Below, piece by piece: positions 53,931-63,090 of a stretch of DNA of 64,000 nt (the stretch's first letter is position 1; each line of letters starts with the position of its first letter). Where the stretch lies: the NCBI GenBank assembly GCA_020026415.1, contig JAHHQL010000002.1:103137-167136 (forward strand). Direction: 5' to 3'. The position numbers and the translations under genes were made by a program. Under the pieces are notes generated by a model. It saw nothing but the letters and a program-made list of their open reading frames with translations. It was not told the DNA's origin and made no database searches. This stretch comes from Alistipes sp. GTDB taxonomy: Bacteria > Bacteroidota > Bacteroidia > Bacteroidales > Rikenellaceae.

Positions 53931-55817
53931 ATGGAAAAACTAAATATGCAGACGGCAGATCAAGCCGCAATCAATATGCAAAAGCTGGCGGAGCTTTTCC
54001 CGAATTGTGTGACCGAACAACTCAATGCAGAAGGGAAACCCGAATGTGCCATCGACTTCGATAAGTTGCGCCAAGAGTTGGCCGATCAAGTGGTCGAGGG
54101 TTCTGATGAACGCTACCAGTTTACTTGGCCTGATAAACGGAATGCGATTCGGTTGGCTAATGCCCCTACCACGATGACTTTGCGTCCATGTCGTGAGGAG
54201 AGTAGTAATTTCGATACCACCAAGAACCTTTATATTGAGGGCGATAACTTGGAGGTGTTGAAGATTTTGCGTGAGAACTATTTGGGTAAGGTAAAGATGA
54301 TCTATATTGATCCTCCTTATAATACGGGTAATGATTTTGTCTATAATGACGATTTTGCCCATGATACAGAGGGTTATAAGGCAAATAGCGACCAATATAA
54401 TGAAGAAGGTTGTCGCCTCGTCCAAAATATCGAAACCAACGGTCGTTTCCATACCGATTGGCTCAATATGATCTATCCTCGTTTGAAAGTTGCCAAGGAT
54501 TTACTTTCGGACGATGGTGTGATTTTTATTTCTATTGATGATAATGAAGTTGAAAACCTAAAGAAAGTATGTTCTGAAATTTTTGGAGCAAGTAATTTTA
54601 TTGCTCAATTAATTTGGGAAAGAGCATATTCTCCTAAGAATGATGCAAAATTTATCTCTAATAGCCATGATTACATTTTGATGTATGCGAAAATTATTGG
54701 ACGATTTAATATTGGACGACTTCCGCGAACAGAAGAGGCAAATTCTCGTTATTCTAATCCAGATAATGACCCTAGAGGTGTATGGAAAGCAAGTGATATG
54801 TCTGTAAAAACGTATAATGCAAGTTGTGACTATCCTATTACAACACCATCTGGAAAAATAGTAGAGCCTCCAGCAGGACGCTGCTGGAGGCTCTCTAAAA
54901 ATATATTTTTAGAGAGACTTAAAGATAATAGAATTTGGTTCGGAGTTGATGGTAATAGTGTCCCTTCCATTAAGAGATTTTTAACAGAATTAAAATATGA
55001 TGGAATGGCTCCTACATCTATTTTATTTTATAAGGAGGTAGGTCATAGTCAAGAAGGAGCGAAAGAAGTTGTGTCTTTATTTGATGGGAAGGGTATTTTT
55101 GATGGTCCCAAGCCAGTACGATTACTCCGCCGTTTAATAACTTTAGCAAATTTAGATACTGATTCTGTAGTTGTTGATTTCTTTTCGGGGTCGGCAACAA
55201 CTGCTCATGCTGTGATGCAACTTAATGCCGAAGATGGTGGCAATCGAAAATTTATTATGGTGCAGTTGCCCGAAGAAACTGACGAAAAAGGACAGAAGGC
55301 AGGCTATAAGAATATCTGCGAGATTGGTAAGGAGCGTATTCGCCGTGCGGGTAAAAAGATTCTGGAGGAGAATAAGGATAAAGAAGGTATCGATAAATTG
55401 GATACGGGATTCCGTGTGCTGAAACTCGCTAGCTCTAATATGGCAGATGTCTATTATACGCCCGAAGAATTTGTGTCGGAGAATTTATTTACGAAGCTCG
55501 AAGAGGTGGAGAATATCAAACCTGATCGTACTCCCGAAGACTTGTTGTTCCAAGTGATGCCTTTGTGTAATTTGCCTTTGTCAAGTCGTATTGAGGTGAA
55601 GGAGATCCACGGCAAGAAGGTTTTCTTTGTCGAGGATAATTATTTGGTGGCATGCTTTGATAAGGATGTAAATGAAGCCGTGATTACCGAAATCGCTAAG
55701 CAGCAACCTTATTATTTCGTGATGCGTGACAGCTCAATGGCTACCGATAACGTGGCCGACAACTTTGACCAAATTTTTAACGCTTACAGCAAAGATACAA
55801 TCCGAAAAATTTTGTAG
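53931..55817 (+). CDS. mod: type III restriction-modification methyltransferase (Mod)
   Basis: 628 residues, beta-class adenine-N6 methyltransferase. Motif IV DPPY (127-130) precedes the target recognition region (about 205-400) and motif I DFFSGSATTAHAV (about 417-430) follows it, the circular permutation of type III Mod. The recognition-region DNA (about 54550-55170) is clearly more AT-rich than the rest of the gene, a sign of domain exchange. It would form Mod2 or Mod2Res complexes and set DNA specificity. Two bases separate it from the SIR2-like gene. The start overlaps no other gene; ATG at 53931 gives the usual MEKL..N opening. Confidence 0.95.
   Translation: MEKLNMQTADQAAINMQKLAELFPNCVTEQLNAEGKPECAIDFDKLRQELADQVVEGSDERYQFTWPDKRNAIRLANAPTTMTLRPCREESSNFDTTKNLYIEGDNLEVLKILRENYLGKVKMIYIDPPYNTGNDFVYNDDFAHDTEGYKANSDQYNEEGCRLVQNIETNGRFHTDWLNMIYPRLKVAKDLLSDDGVIFISIDDNEVENLKKVCSEIFGASNFIAQLIWERAYSPKNDAKFISNSHDYILMYAKIIGRFNIGRLPRTEEANSRYSNPDNDPRGVWKASDMSVKTYNASCDYPITTPSGKIVEPPAGRCWRLSKNIFLERLKDNRIWFGVDGNSVPSIKRFLTELKYDGMAPTSILFYKEVGHSQEGAKEVVSLFDGKGIFDGPKPVRLLRRLITLANLDTDSVVVDFFSGSATTAHAVMQLNAEDGGNRKFIMVQLPEETDEKGQKAGYKNICEIGKERIRRAGKKILEENKDKEGIDKLDTGFRVLKLASSNMADVYYTPEEFVSENLFTKLEEVENIKPDRTPEDLLFQVMPLCNLPLSSRIEVKEIHGKKVFFVEDNYLVACFDKDVNEAVITEIAKQQPYYFVMRDSSMATDNVADNFDQIFNAYSKDTIRKIL
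54863..54916. repeat. two adjacent perfect palindromes inside mod
   Basis: Hairpin 1 has 14-base arms AGAGCCTCCAGCAG (54863-54876) and CTGCTGGAGGCTCT (54881-54894) with a 4-base loop. Palindrome 2 is 26 bases without loop, half-site CTCTCTAAAAATA (54891-54903, mirrored to 54916), overlapping the end of hairpin 1. They encode the conserved PPAGRCWRLS segment and the residues behind it in the recognition region. Confidence 0.85.
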
Positions 55818-55819
55818 AT

Positions 55820-56950
55820 ATGTCAAATGAAGTTGATCGTGTAAGAAGAATAATATCAGAAACAAGAGATATCGCTTTTATAGTTGGGAATGGAGTCAAT
55901 TTATATCACAATCAGAATGCCTGTTCTTGGAATGATCTATTAAAGCGTTTATGGAAGGACTTAGTTGGGGGAAGTGTTCCTAAAGGTGTTTTCCCTGATG
56001 TTTCTTATATAGAGTTTTATGACTTGATGGATTTGATGTTATTGCAAAAGGCTCGACAATTAGATCTCAAAGAGAAGAAAAATATAATTCATCAAGCTAC
56101 TATTCGTGAATCTTATGATGACAAGGATCGGACTATTTTTGATTTTATGTCAAAATGGGAACGTCTAAAGCAGGAAAAAGTTGCACAATATAATTCTAAT
56201 GAGAGTGTCCATTTTTCTGATATTTCTCAAATTTATGAAATAGGAGCTCAAACGTATAAAAATCTATGGCTAAGCGAAATACAAAACAAGGTTGTAGAGT
56301 ATTTAAATGATTGGCATTACAACAACACTCAACATGGTATAATTGGACGTAAAATTGCTCGTTTGAGAGCTCCGTTATTAACAACAAATTATGATGAAGG
56401 CTTTAATCAAGCATTAAATTGTAATTTTTATAAGTTAGGTACGACTAATTTTTCATCTACAAATCCTTTGAGTGGTTATTGGGGGTTGGAAAAAATTACT
56501 GATCCGTTAGAAGACTTTGGAATCTGGCATATAAATGGATTGATAAAATATCCCAATAGTATAAAATTAGGGCTTTCTCAATATATGGCAAATGTTGAGA
56601 AAGTACGTTCTTTAATACATGGAGGAAAATCTGATGTCGAGAATTTTCATGGAAAGAATCAAAACGGAGGTTGGAAAGGGTATAATACTTGGCTGCATAT
56701 CATTTTCAATAAATCATTATTTATATTTGGATTGGGTTTAGAGAAAGATGAGGTCTTCTTAAGATGGTTATTATTTGAACGTATAAAGTATTTTACTTTA
56801 TTTCCTAAAAGACTTTCGGGGTGGTATATTGTCACGAAGGAAGAACAAAATAGAATGTCTGAGGGAAAGAAAATGTTTTTGCAAAATGTGGGATTAGAAG
56901 TAATAGCCTTAGATAGTTTCAAGCAGATATATGAGGATATTTGGGAATAA
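55820..56950 (+). CDS. SIR2-like domain protein inside the RM operon
   Basis: 376 residues. Rossmann-type SIR2 motifs: AFIVGNGVNLY (19-29), LLTTNYDEGF (near 190), IWHINGLIKYP (near 235, with the catalytic-type His) and LFIFGLGLEKDE (near 300). Proteins of this group act as NAD-depleting effectors in several phage-defence systems. The gene fits between mod (2-base gap) and res (9 bases before its ATG) and is much more AT-rich than either, so it was inserted as a unit. It may be an added abortive-infection effector that fires when restriction fails or is inhibited (inference). Confidence 0.8.
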   Translation: MSNEVDRVRRIISETRDIAFIVGNGVNLYHNQNACSWNDLLKRLWKDLVGGSVPKGVFPDVSYIEFYDLMDLMLLQKARQLDLKEKKNIIHQATIRESYDDKDRTIFDFMSKWERLKQEKVAQYNSNESVHFSDISQIYEIGAQTYKNLWLSEIQNKVVEYLNDWHYNNTQHGIIGRKIARLRAPLLTTNYDEGFNQALNCNFYKLGTTNFSSTNPLSGYWGLEKITDPLEDFGIWHINGLIKYPNSIKLGLSQYMANVEKVRSLIHGGKSDVENFHGKNQNGGWKGYNTWLHIIFNKSLFIFGLGLEKDEVFLRWLLFERIKYFTLFPKRLSGWYIVTKEEQNRMSEGKKMFLQNVGLEVIALDSFKQIYEDIWE

Positions 56951-56958
56951 TTCTTAAT

Positions 56959-59900
56959 ATGAAATTTAAGTTCAAAATACAACAATATCAAACCGAGGCT
57001 GTCGAGAATACCGTGAAGGTGTTTTCTGGACAGCCATTGGTGGATAATTACAGCTATTTACGCGACTTAGGCAGTCAATCTAAATCAACTCAGACTTCAT
57101 TGGAGCTTGAAGATGAAACGACGGGATATCGAAACAATCCCGTGCAGCTTACGGATGAGAGTTTGTTAAAGAATATCCGTGCGATTCAAGCTAAAAGCGA
57201 TATTCCCCAATCTTCGGAGTTGGTAAAGGTAAAGGGACTTGGTCGATGCAATCTCGATATTGAGATGGAAACGGGTACAGGTAAAACCTATGTTTACATC
57301 AAAACAATGTTCGAGATGAATAAACGTTACGGCTGGAGTAAATTCATCGTCGTTGTGCCGAGTATTGCGATTCGTGAAGGTGTGAAAAAGAGTTTTGACA
57401 TGCTCGAAGATCACTTCATGGAATATTACGGCAAGAAGGCGCGTAACTTTATCTATAACAGTAGTTCGTTGAAGGATTTGGATGACTTTTCGAGCAGCAG
57501 TTCCATTCAAGTGATGATTATCAATACGCAGGCGTTTGCGGCATCGTTGAAGGAAGGAGGACGAAGCAAGGAAAGTCGTATTATCTACTCGAAACGTGAT
57601 GACTTTGCAAGTCGTCGCCCGATAGATGTGATTGCAGCTAATCATCCGATTATCATCATGGATGAACCGCAGAAGATGGAAGGTGAAGTTACGCAGGCGG
57701 CTTTGGGAAAGTTCTGTCCTTTATTCGTGTTGAATTATTCGGCAACGCATAAGACCAAACACAATACAATTTATGCGTTGGATGCGCTGGATGCCTTTAA
57801 CAAAAAATTGGTGAAGAAAATCCAAGTCAAGGGATTCGAAGTCAAGAATTTGAAGGGAGCATCGAGTTATATGTATCTTGATGAGATAATTCTTTCCAAG
57901 AGTGAAGCTCCTAAGGCAAAGATTGAGCTCGAAATCAGTTCTCCGTCGGGAATCCATCGAAAAGCCAAGATCTTGCGTAAAGGCGATAAATTAGTAGAAG
58001 CAAGTAATGGCTTGAGTGTATATGCAGGGTTTGATATTTCAGATATTGATCCTTATACCAACACGGTACGATTCCTTAATGGAGAGGTCTTACATAAGGG
58101 GGAAGTCGTGGGGGATACCAATGAGGTGGCGATGCAGCGTGTACAGATCCGTGAAACGATATCCTCTCACTTCGACAAAGAACGAGAACTCTTTGCAAAG
58201 GGCATAAAGACTCTTTCTTTGTTCTTTGTGGATGAGGTGGCAAAATACAAGAGTTACGATGAGGCTGGAAATGTGGTGCATGGAATTTTCTGGGATATTT
58301 TGAGGAGGAATATCAAAATATCTTGAATGAACGTATTCCTTTATTTGATGACGAATATAAGAAATATTTGCTCCGTTTCTCAGCTTCAGAGGTACACAAT
58401 GGCTATTTCTCGATCGACAAAAAAGGTCATACTATTGATAGTAAATTGAAACGTGGTAGTGATTTCTCAGATGATATCTCGGCTTATGATTTGATTCTAA
58501 AGAATAAGGAACGTTTGTTGAGTTTTGATGAACCTACACGATTTATTTTCTCTCACTCGGCATTGAGAGAGGGTTGGGATAACCCCAATGTATTCCAAAT
58601 ATGCACCTTGCGTCATGCTAATTCTACGACAGCCAAACGTCAGGAGGTCGGACGTGGATTGCGCCTTTGTGTAAATTCATCTGGAAACAGAATGGACTTC
58701 GAGACTTTGGGCGATAATGTTCACGATTTGAATCAACTGACTGTGATCGCAAATGAAAGTTACAGTGGATTTGTGAAGGGTTTGCAGGAGGATATTCAGA
58801 AAGAACTTCGTGAACGTCCGACAAAAGCAGATATGGCATTCTTCGAGGGAAAGATCTTATTGTTGAATGGCGAACAACATGTCATAGATAGTGCAGAGGC
58901 TACTTTAATCAGTGCATATCTTTTGATCAATAAATATGTGGATAAGCAGGGGCTTGTTACGCAAAAGTATAAAGACGATTTGCAGAATAATCAACTTGAG
59001 CCTATCCCTTATCCAGCTATCGAACCTCTTGCGGAGCATGTACATAAACTTATGCAATCGATCTTTGACGAGAAAGTGGCTCTTGCTGGACTCGTGGAGG
59101 ACGGACATAAGTCGAAAATTGAGCGAAATAATCTCAATGAGAATTTCCAGAAGAAGGAATTCCAAGAGTTGTGGAAGCGAATCAATCATAAGTATGCTTA
59201 TACTGTGAGCTATGACAGCCAAGAGTTGATTGAAAAAGTCATAGATAGTATTAATGCCAAATTGGAGGTTAATCAACTGCGTTATACGATTGTTACGGGA
59301 GAGCAGCAAACGGTAACAGAGTTTGGTAATATGACTTCGACATCAAAGAAGGTGGGCGGTGCTCTTGCATCTACCGTTAAATATGATTTGATCGGTGAGA
59401 TTGCTAAGGGGGCAACTCTTACGCGAAAAACGGTTGTTAAGATCTTGCAGGGGCTGTCTCCTAAAAAGATTGCGATGTTTCAATATAATCCAGAAGAGTT
59501 TATCCGAGGTGTTATTAAGTTGATCAAGGAGCAGAAAGCAACTATGATCGTAGAGCATATCGCCTATAACCTGATTGACGGGCAATATGAAAGTTCAATC
59601 TTTACCGAAGAGAAACAGCAGGAGACTTTGGATAAGGCATACGCTGCAAAAAAACATATTCTTAATTATGTAATTTCGGATTCTGAAGTGGAGCGGAAAT
59701 TAGCCAAAGATATGGACGCTGCGGATGAGGTTTGTGTGTATGCCAAATTACCTCGATCGTTCCATATCCCGACACCTGTTGGTAATTATGCTCCCGATTG
59801 GGCAATCGCATTTGAGAAGGATTCTGTGAAACATGTATTCTTTGTGGCTGAAACGAAAGGATCTATGTCTTCGATGGATCTTAAACCGATTGAACAGGCT

Positions 59901-60011
59901 AAGATTAATTGTGCGAAGCAATTGTTTAATAATATTTCAACAAGTTCTGTAAGGTATGCAGCTGTTGCGTCTTATGAGGAGTTGCTAAATAGAATGCAAA
60001 GTATAGATTAA
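56959..60011 (+). pseudogene. res: type III restriction endonuclease (Res), frameshifted
   Basis: Start ATG 56959 (MKFKFKIQQYQTEAVENTV). Part 1 (to 58326) has the SF2 helicase with Walker A METGTGKT, DEPQ and the SATHKT motif; it ends NIKIS. Part 2 (58323-60011) has motif VI EVGRGLRL and the C-terminal PD-(D/E)xK-type nuclease (NYAPDWAIAF, FVAETKG). In the other frame part 1 continues FEEEYQNILNERIP straight into part 2, so one T is missing in the GATATTTTGAGG stretch near 58295. Restored, it is about 1015 residues, normal for Res. As it stands the endonuclease would be split before the second helicase lobe, so restriction is probably off while modification persists. Confidence 0.85.
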
Positions 60012-60206
60012 ATTTGCTGGATGCATTGTTTGTTGAAAAGTTGAGTCTGTTTGGGATATCTTAATATTCCTGAACAGCCTCAAATAGATAGTTAAAGGAT
60101 ACTTTTGAGTCTTTAAAAGTCCTAAGAAACTAATCGGATCAGATTCTCGTTTTATCGAAAAAGATTAGACGAAAACCAAAAAGTTTCGGTAATGTTTCAG
60201 TAGAGA
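60012..60206. other. right inner end of the island
   Basis: No gene. Contains AAGTTTCGGTAA at 60181-60192 followed by a degenerate second copy to 60203, matching the tandem repeats inside the left end at 17064-17087. Confidence 0.5.
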
Positions 60207-60280
60207 AAAATATAAGGCCTGTAATCGATTGATTTACAGGTCTTTAAATGGTGTGATATGTACTCGGAGCGGGACTTGAA
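60207..60280 (-). repeat. attR: island-borne copy of the tRNA-Leu 3' end and terminator
   Basis: Homologous to 16882-16955. It includes the tRNA terminator hairpin and restores the 3' part of the tRNA gene, with the identical 15-base core at 60266-60280. The island therefore brings both the tRNA end and its terminator. Confidence 0.85.
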
Positions 60281-60346
60281 CCCGCACAACCATTACTGGT
60301 CAAGGGATTTTAAGTCCCTCGTGTCTACCGATTCCACCATCCGAGC
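60261..60346 (-). tRNA. tRNA-Leu (anticodon UAA)
   Basis: 86 bases with a long variable arm as in class II tRNAs. Acceptor GCTCGGA pairs with TCCGAGT (one G-T pair), the anticodon arm is GAGGGA-CTTAAAA-TCCCTT giving anticodon TAA, and the T-arm has GGGTTCAAGTCCC. CCA is not encoded. The 3' end is the integration site of the island and remains functional. Confidence 0.95.
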
Positions 60347-60393
60347 ATCCGCTTTATCGTTGGAATAAGCGCGACAAAGATAGGAAAAAAATA

Positions 60394-61296
60394 TTATTTA
60401 CAAAAATCTATATGGCGAATTATCGCGCTTTCGTCCTTCGGCGAAAACCATCGGATTTCCCCGTCACGCCCGAACCACGTGAGTTGGCGTTTGGCGTAGT
60501 GGCGCGAGTTGCGTTTGATGAGTTCCACGGCCTCCGAAAGCGTGCATTTCCCGTCAAAATAATCGAACATTTCGCGGTAACCGACCGTACGTAACGCATT
60601 GAGTTCGCGGTGGGGGTACATCGTGCGTGCCTCCTCTTCCAGCCCCGCTTCCATCATCAGATCGACACGCCGGTTGATGCGGTCGTAGAGTTCCTCACGC
60701 GGCATCGTGACACCGATCTTGATGATCTGAAAATCGCGTTTGCGACGCTCGCCCGTGCGTTGCTCCGAGTAGGGACGTCCCGTCTGAAGTGAAACCTCCA
60801 GTGCACGCAATACGCGCGCCGGATTCTTGCGATCGACCACCTCGTAGTGGACGGGATCGACCTTGCGGAGTTCTTCGGCCAAAGCGTCGATGCCTTCGCG
60901 TTCCAGACGCTCGTTCAGATGCTCGCGCAGGGCGGGATCCACCTTCGGAAGATCATCCATCCCTTCGCATAAGGCCTTGACATAAAGCCCCGAACCGCCT
61001 GCGGCAATCACCATGTCGTGGGTCTGGAAAAGCCGTTTGAGACACGCCGATGCTTCGACTTCGTATTGTCCCGAACTCAACTCGTCCGTGACATCGTGCG
61101 ATGCGATGAAATGGTGCTCGACCAGACGCTGCTCCTCTTCAGTGGGTTGTGCCGTGCCGATGGGCATGCCGCGGTAAACCTGACGCGAGTCGGTCGAAAG
61201 AATCGGTACACCGTAGTGCAACGCAAGACGGATGCTCAGATCGGTCTTGCCCGAACCCGTGGGGCCGACGATCACCACCAGACGTTTAATACTCAT
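60394..61296 (-). CDS. miaA: tRNA dimethylallyltransferase MiaA
   Basis: 300 residues from the ATG at 61296 (MSIKRLVVIVG); an upstream frame start adds a Thr run and is unlikely. P-loop GPTGSGKT, STDSRQVYRGMPIGTA, the catalytic GGSGLYVKAL and RNSRHYAKRQLTWFGRD are all present, so it should prenylate A37 of tRNAs reading UNN codons. It overlaps the upstream pRiA4b-type gene by 11 bases and lies downstream of it in one transcript. It is the first intact chromosomal gene after tRNA-Leu. Confidence 0.95.
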   Translation of the reverse strand: MSIKRLVVIVGPTGSGKTDLSIRLALHYGVPILSTDSRQVYRGMPIGTAQPTEEEQRLVEHHFIASHDVTDELSSGQYEVEASACLKRLFQTHDMVIAAGGSGLYVKALCEGMDDLPKVDPALREHLNERLEREGIDALAEELRKVDPVHYEVVDRKNPARVLRALEVSLQTGRPYSEQRTGERRKRDFQIIKIGVTMPREELYDRINRRVDLMMEAGLEEEARTMYPHRELNALRTVGYREMFDYFDGKCTLSEAVELIKRNSRHYAKRQLTWFGRDGEIRWFSPKDESAIIRHIDFCK

Positions 61297-61807
61297 CGTC
61301 GTAGTTGTCGTCGCCTTCAAATTCGTTGAAATCGCTCATCATCTCCTCAAAAGCCGACTGCTCCTCGCTCTCTTCGGTGACGTTTTTCGAGGGGTCGTAC
61401 TGGTCGGGTACTTCGGCGCGTGCAAAAATCTCGCGCGGGTAGCAGTTGCCGGGTTCTTCCTTGTAGGCACCCGTGAGTTCGAGGTAGTAGGCACGGTCGC
61501 CGAGCATGTCGAACAGATAGATCAGACGGTCGCGCTGGTTGTGTATGATCTGTCCCAGACATACGTTCTCCATCTTTTCGGTGGGGAGTCCCGTTTCGGA
61601 GTCACCCATATCCATAAGCGTAAATTCGCGTTGTTTTTCCCACATGCGGTCGGCCGTGAAGAACGATGCCATACAGGGGTCGTATTCGAGGACTTCCAAC
61701 AGGAAGTTGTGAAATTCGAGCAAGGTCATATCGTATCTTACCTCATAGTCGCGAACGAAGTTGTCGTTCTCGTCGCTGAGCATGCGGAATCGGAAAATTA
61801 GCGACAT
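61286..61807 (-). CDS. plasmid pRiA4b ORF-3-like family protein
   Basis: 173 residues. FRFRMLSDENDNFVRDYEV, then LLEVLEYDPCMASFFTADRMW and a very acidic C-terminus (EESEEQSAFEEMM.. to DDNYDDEY) match the pRiA4b ORF-3-like (IS1096 passenger-type) family that is widely found as a housekeeping neighbour of miaA in Bacteroidales. Function unknown. Transcribed from the -7 box at 61842. Confidence 0.8.
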   Translation of the reverse strand: MSLIFRFRMLSDENDNFVRDYEVRYDMTLLEFHNFLLEVLEYDPCMASFFTADRMWEKQREFTLMDMGDSETGLPTEKMENVCLGQIIHNQRDRLIYLFDMLGDRAYYLELTGAYKEEPGNCYPREIFARAEVPDQYDPSKNVTEESEEQSAFEEMMSDFNEFEGDDNYDDEY

Positions 61808-61841
61808 AGTAATTTTGTTTTTTAATTAAAAATGTTGTTTG

Positions 61842-61849
61842 CAAAGATA
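61842..61849 (-). promoter_or_regulatory. -7 box for the pRiA4b-like/miaA transcript
   Basis: TATCTTTG on the minus strand, 35 bases before the start at 61807; exact match to TAnnTTTG. Confidence 0.6.
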
Positions 61850-61886
61850 ATCTTTTTCGTCGGGTTGCGAAGGTTTCCCCGAAGAT

Positions 61887-62870
61887 TTATTTCAGCGAGC
61901 AGAGCCATTCGACCACATCGGCGGCATCGGGGTAGTCGGTAAGACGGGGACGCTGCGCACGGCCGAATCCGACACAACGCGGATGATCGACCACACGACT
62001 TACGATGCACTGCAATTCATGGTCGTGTTCTTCGAGCCACTTCGAGACTTCCTCCGGCGAACGATAATGACAGATGACCAATTCGCTCAAGGCTGTCGGA
62101 AACTGATCCCCCCCGACCATCATGCCGCACCCCAAATCTGCGAACGGGATGCCGTTCATGCGTTTCAAGGCACGATTCTGAAGATGGTTGTTGCGGAATT
62201 TGGGATTCATTTCAGGCATGACCAACTTGGGCGTATAGCCTTCGGGCGCAAAGATTAACGACACGTTGCGACACCCCAAACCCGAATATGCCCAAATATC
62301 ATCGGCAAGCCCCGCCAAATCTTCTTCCGTTTCCGTGCCGTCCAATACGGCAACCGACTGACGCGATCCGCGCAGCAGAGAGGGGATCGAACCGTAATGC
62401 GTCCTGAAATAACGGGCGGCATTGTCCGAACCCGTGGCGATGAGGGCATCGACGCGCTGTGTCCGGTCGTAAAGTTCGACGGCAACCGCGGGGTCGATCT
62501 GATGCAGCAGCGAGATGATGTGCTCCGTCAGAATATGATCCTTGCCCGACGGTTTGACCAGACAGCGGTGACCGCTTACGACGACACACAACAGGTCGAA
62601 AAATCCGACCAGCGGAATATTTCCGGCCATGACGACCAAAACCTGACGCGGCACGGCCACGGGTAGCGTGTAGGCGGAGAGCCATTCCCGGAGGTTCTCC
62701 TCCGAGAGCATGTCACAGGCGATGGCCTGAAGCGCACGCTCGATTTCGCGGGGCGTGAACCACGGATTTCCAAGGCATGCCCTGCGGATGACTTCCTGCC
62801 ACGAGGAATCGTGCTCTGCGGTGCGCAACATCGCGCCCAAACGGGTGAAAAGTTCGATTGATTTTGTCAT
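61887..62870 (-). CDS. LuxC-like acyl-CoA reductase
   Basis: 327 residues of the aldehyde-dehydrogenase superfamily LuxC/acyl-CoA reductase group: VLVVMAGNIPLVGFFDLL, KPSGKDHIL, ALIATGSDNAARYF and the catalytic-type Cys in AYSGLGCRNVS. It should reduce an activated acyl group to an aldehyde with NAD(P)H; the substrate is not known in Bacteroidota. Single gene, with a -7 box unusually close to its start. Confidence 0.85.
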   Translation of the reverse strand: MTKSIELFTRLGAMLRTAEHDSSWQEVIRRACLGNPWFTPREIERALQAIACDMLSEENLREWLSAYTLPVAVPRQVLVVMAGNIPLVGFFDLLCVVVSGHRCLVKPSGKDHILTEHIISLLHQIDPAVAVELYDRTQRVDALIATGSDNAARYFRTHYGSIPSLLRGSRQSVAVLDGTETEEDLAGLADDIWAYSGLGCRNVSLIFAPEGYTPKLVMPEMNPKFRNNHLQNRALKRMNGIPFADLGCGMMVGGDQFPTALSELVICHYRSPEEVSKWLEEHDHELQCIVSRVVDHPRCVGFGRAQRPRLTDYPDAADVVEWLCSLK

Positions 62871-62874
62871 GCGG

Positions 62875-62882
62875 CAAAGATA
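62875..62882 (-). promoter_or_regulatory. -7 box directly before the LuxC-like gene
   Basis: TATCTTTG is only four bases upstream of the ATG, so the mRNA would start at or next to the start codon (leaderless) unless a later start is used. Confidence 0.5.
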
Positions 62883-63090
62883 CGATTTATCGCTCGAAAG
62901 CGGAACGACTTACATCGAAAATAAATTCGGAGAAGAGGGGAAACTTGAAAATCGGGGTTTGTTTGGTGATGAAAAACCGCCCGTTCGTGGGCAAAGGCGC
63001 GATTTTTAATGAATAAATTTGATGGTTTGGTTTGTCGGATCTAATTTAGAGGCTGAATTTTTTTTGAAGTAGAACCATTTTTCTCGAACT

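Larger units (their letters stand above)
16941..60280. mobile_element. 43-kb genomic island integrated in tRNA-Leu(UAA)
   Basis: Bounded by a 15-base core direct repeat (16941-16955 and 60266-60280) inside longer homologous arms, with a tyrosine recombinase gene immediately inside the left end. It holds Zorya, a NACHT/Rel pair, a nested mobilizable element, an ATPase/TOPRIM pair and a type III RM locus. Base composition swings between GC-rich (integrase, Mob genes) and very AT-rich segments, showing mosaic build-up. No conjugation genes belong to the outer island itself, so it is an integrative island that is probably mobilised or excised with help. Confidence 0.85.
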
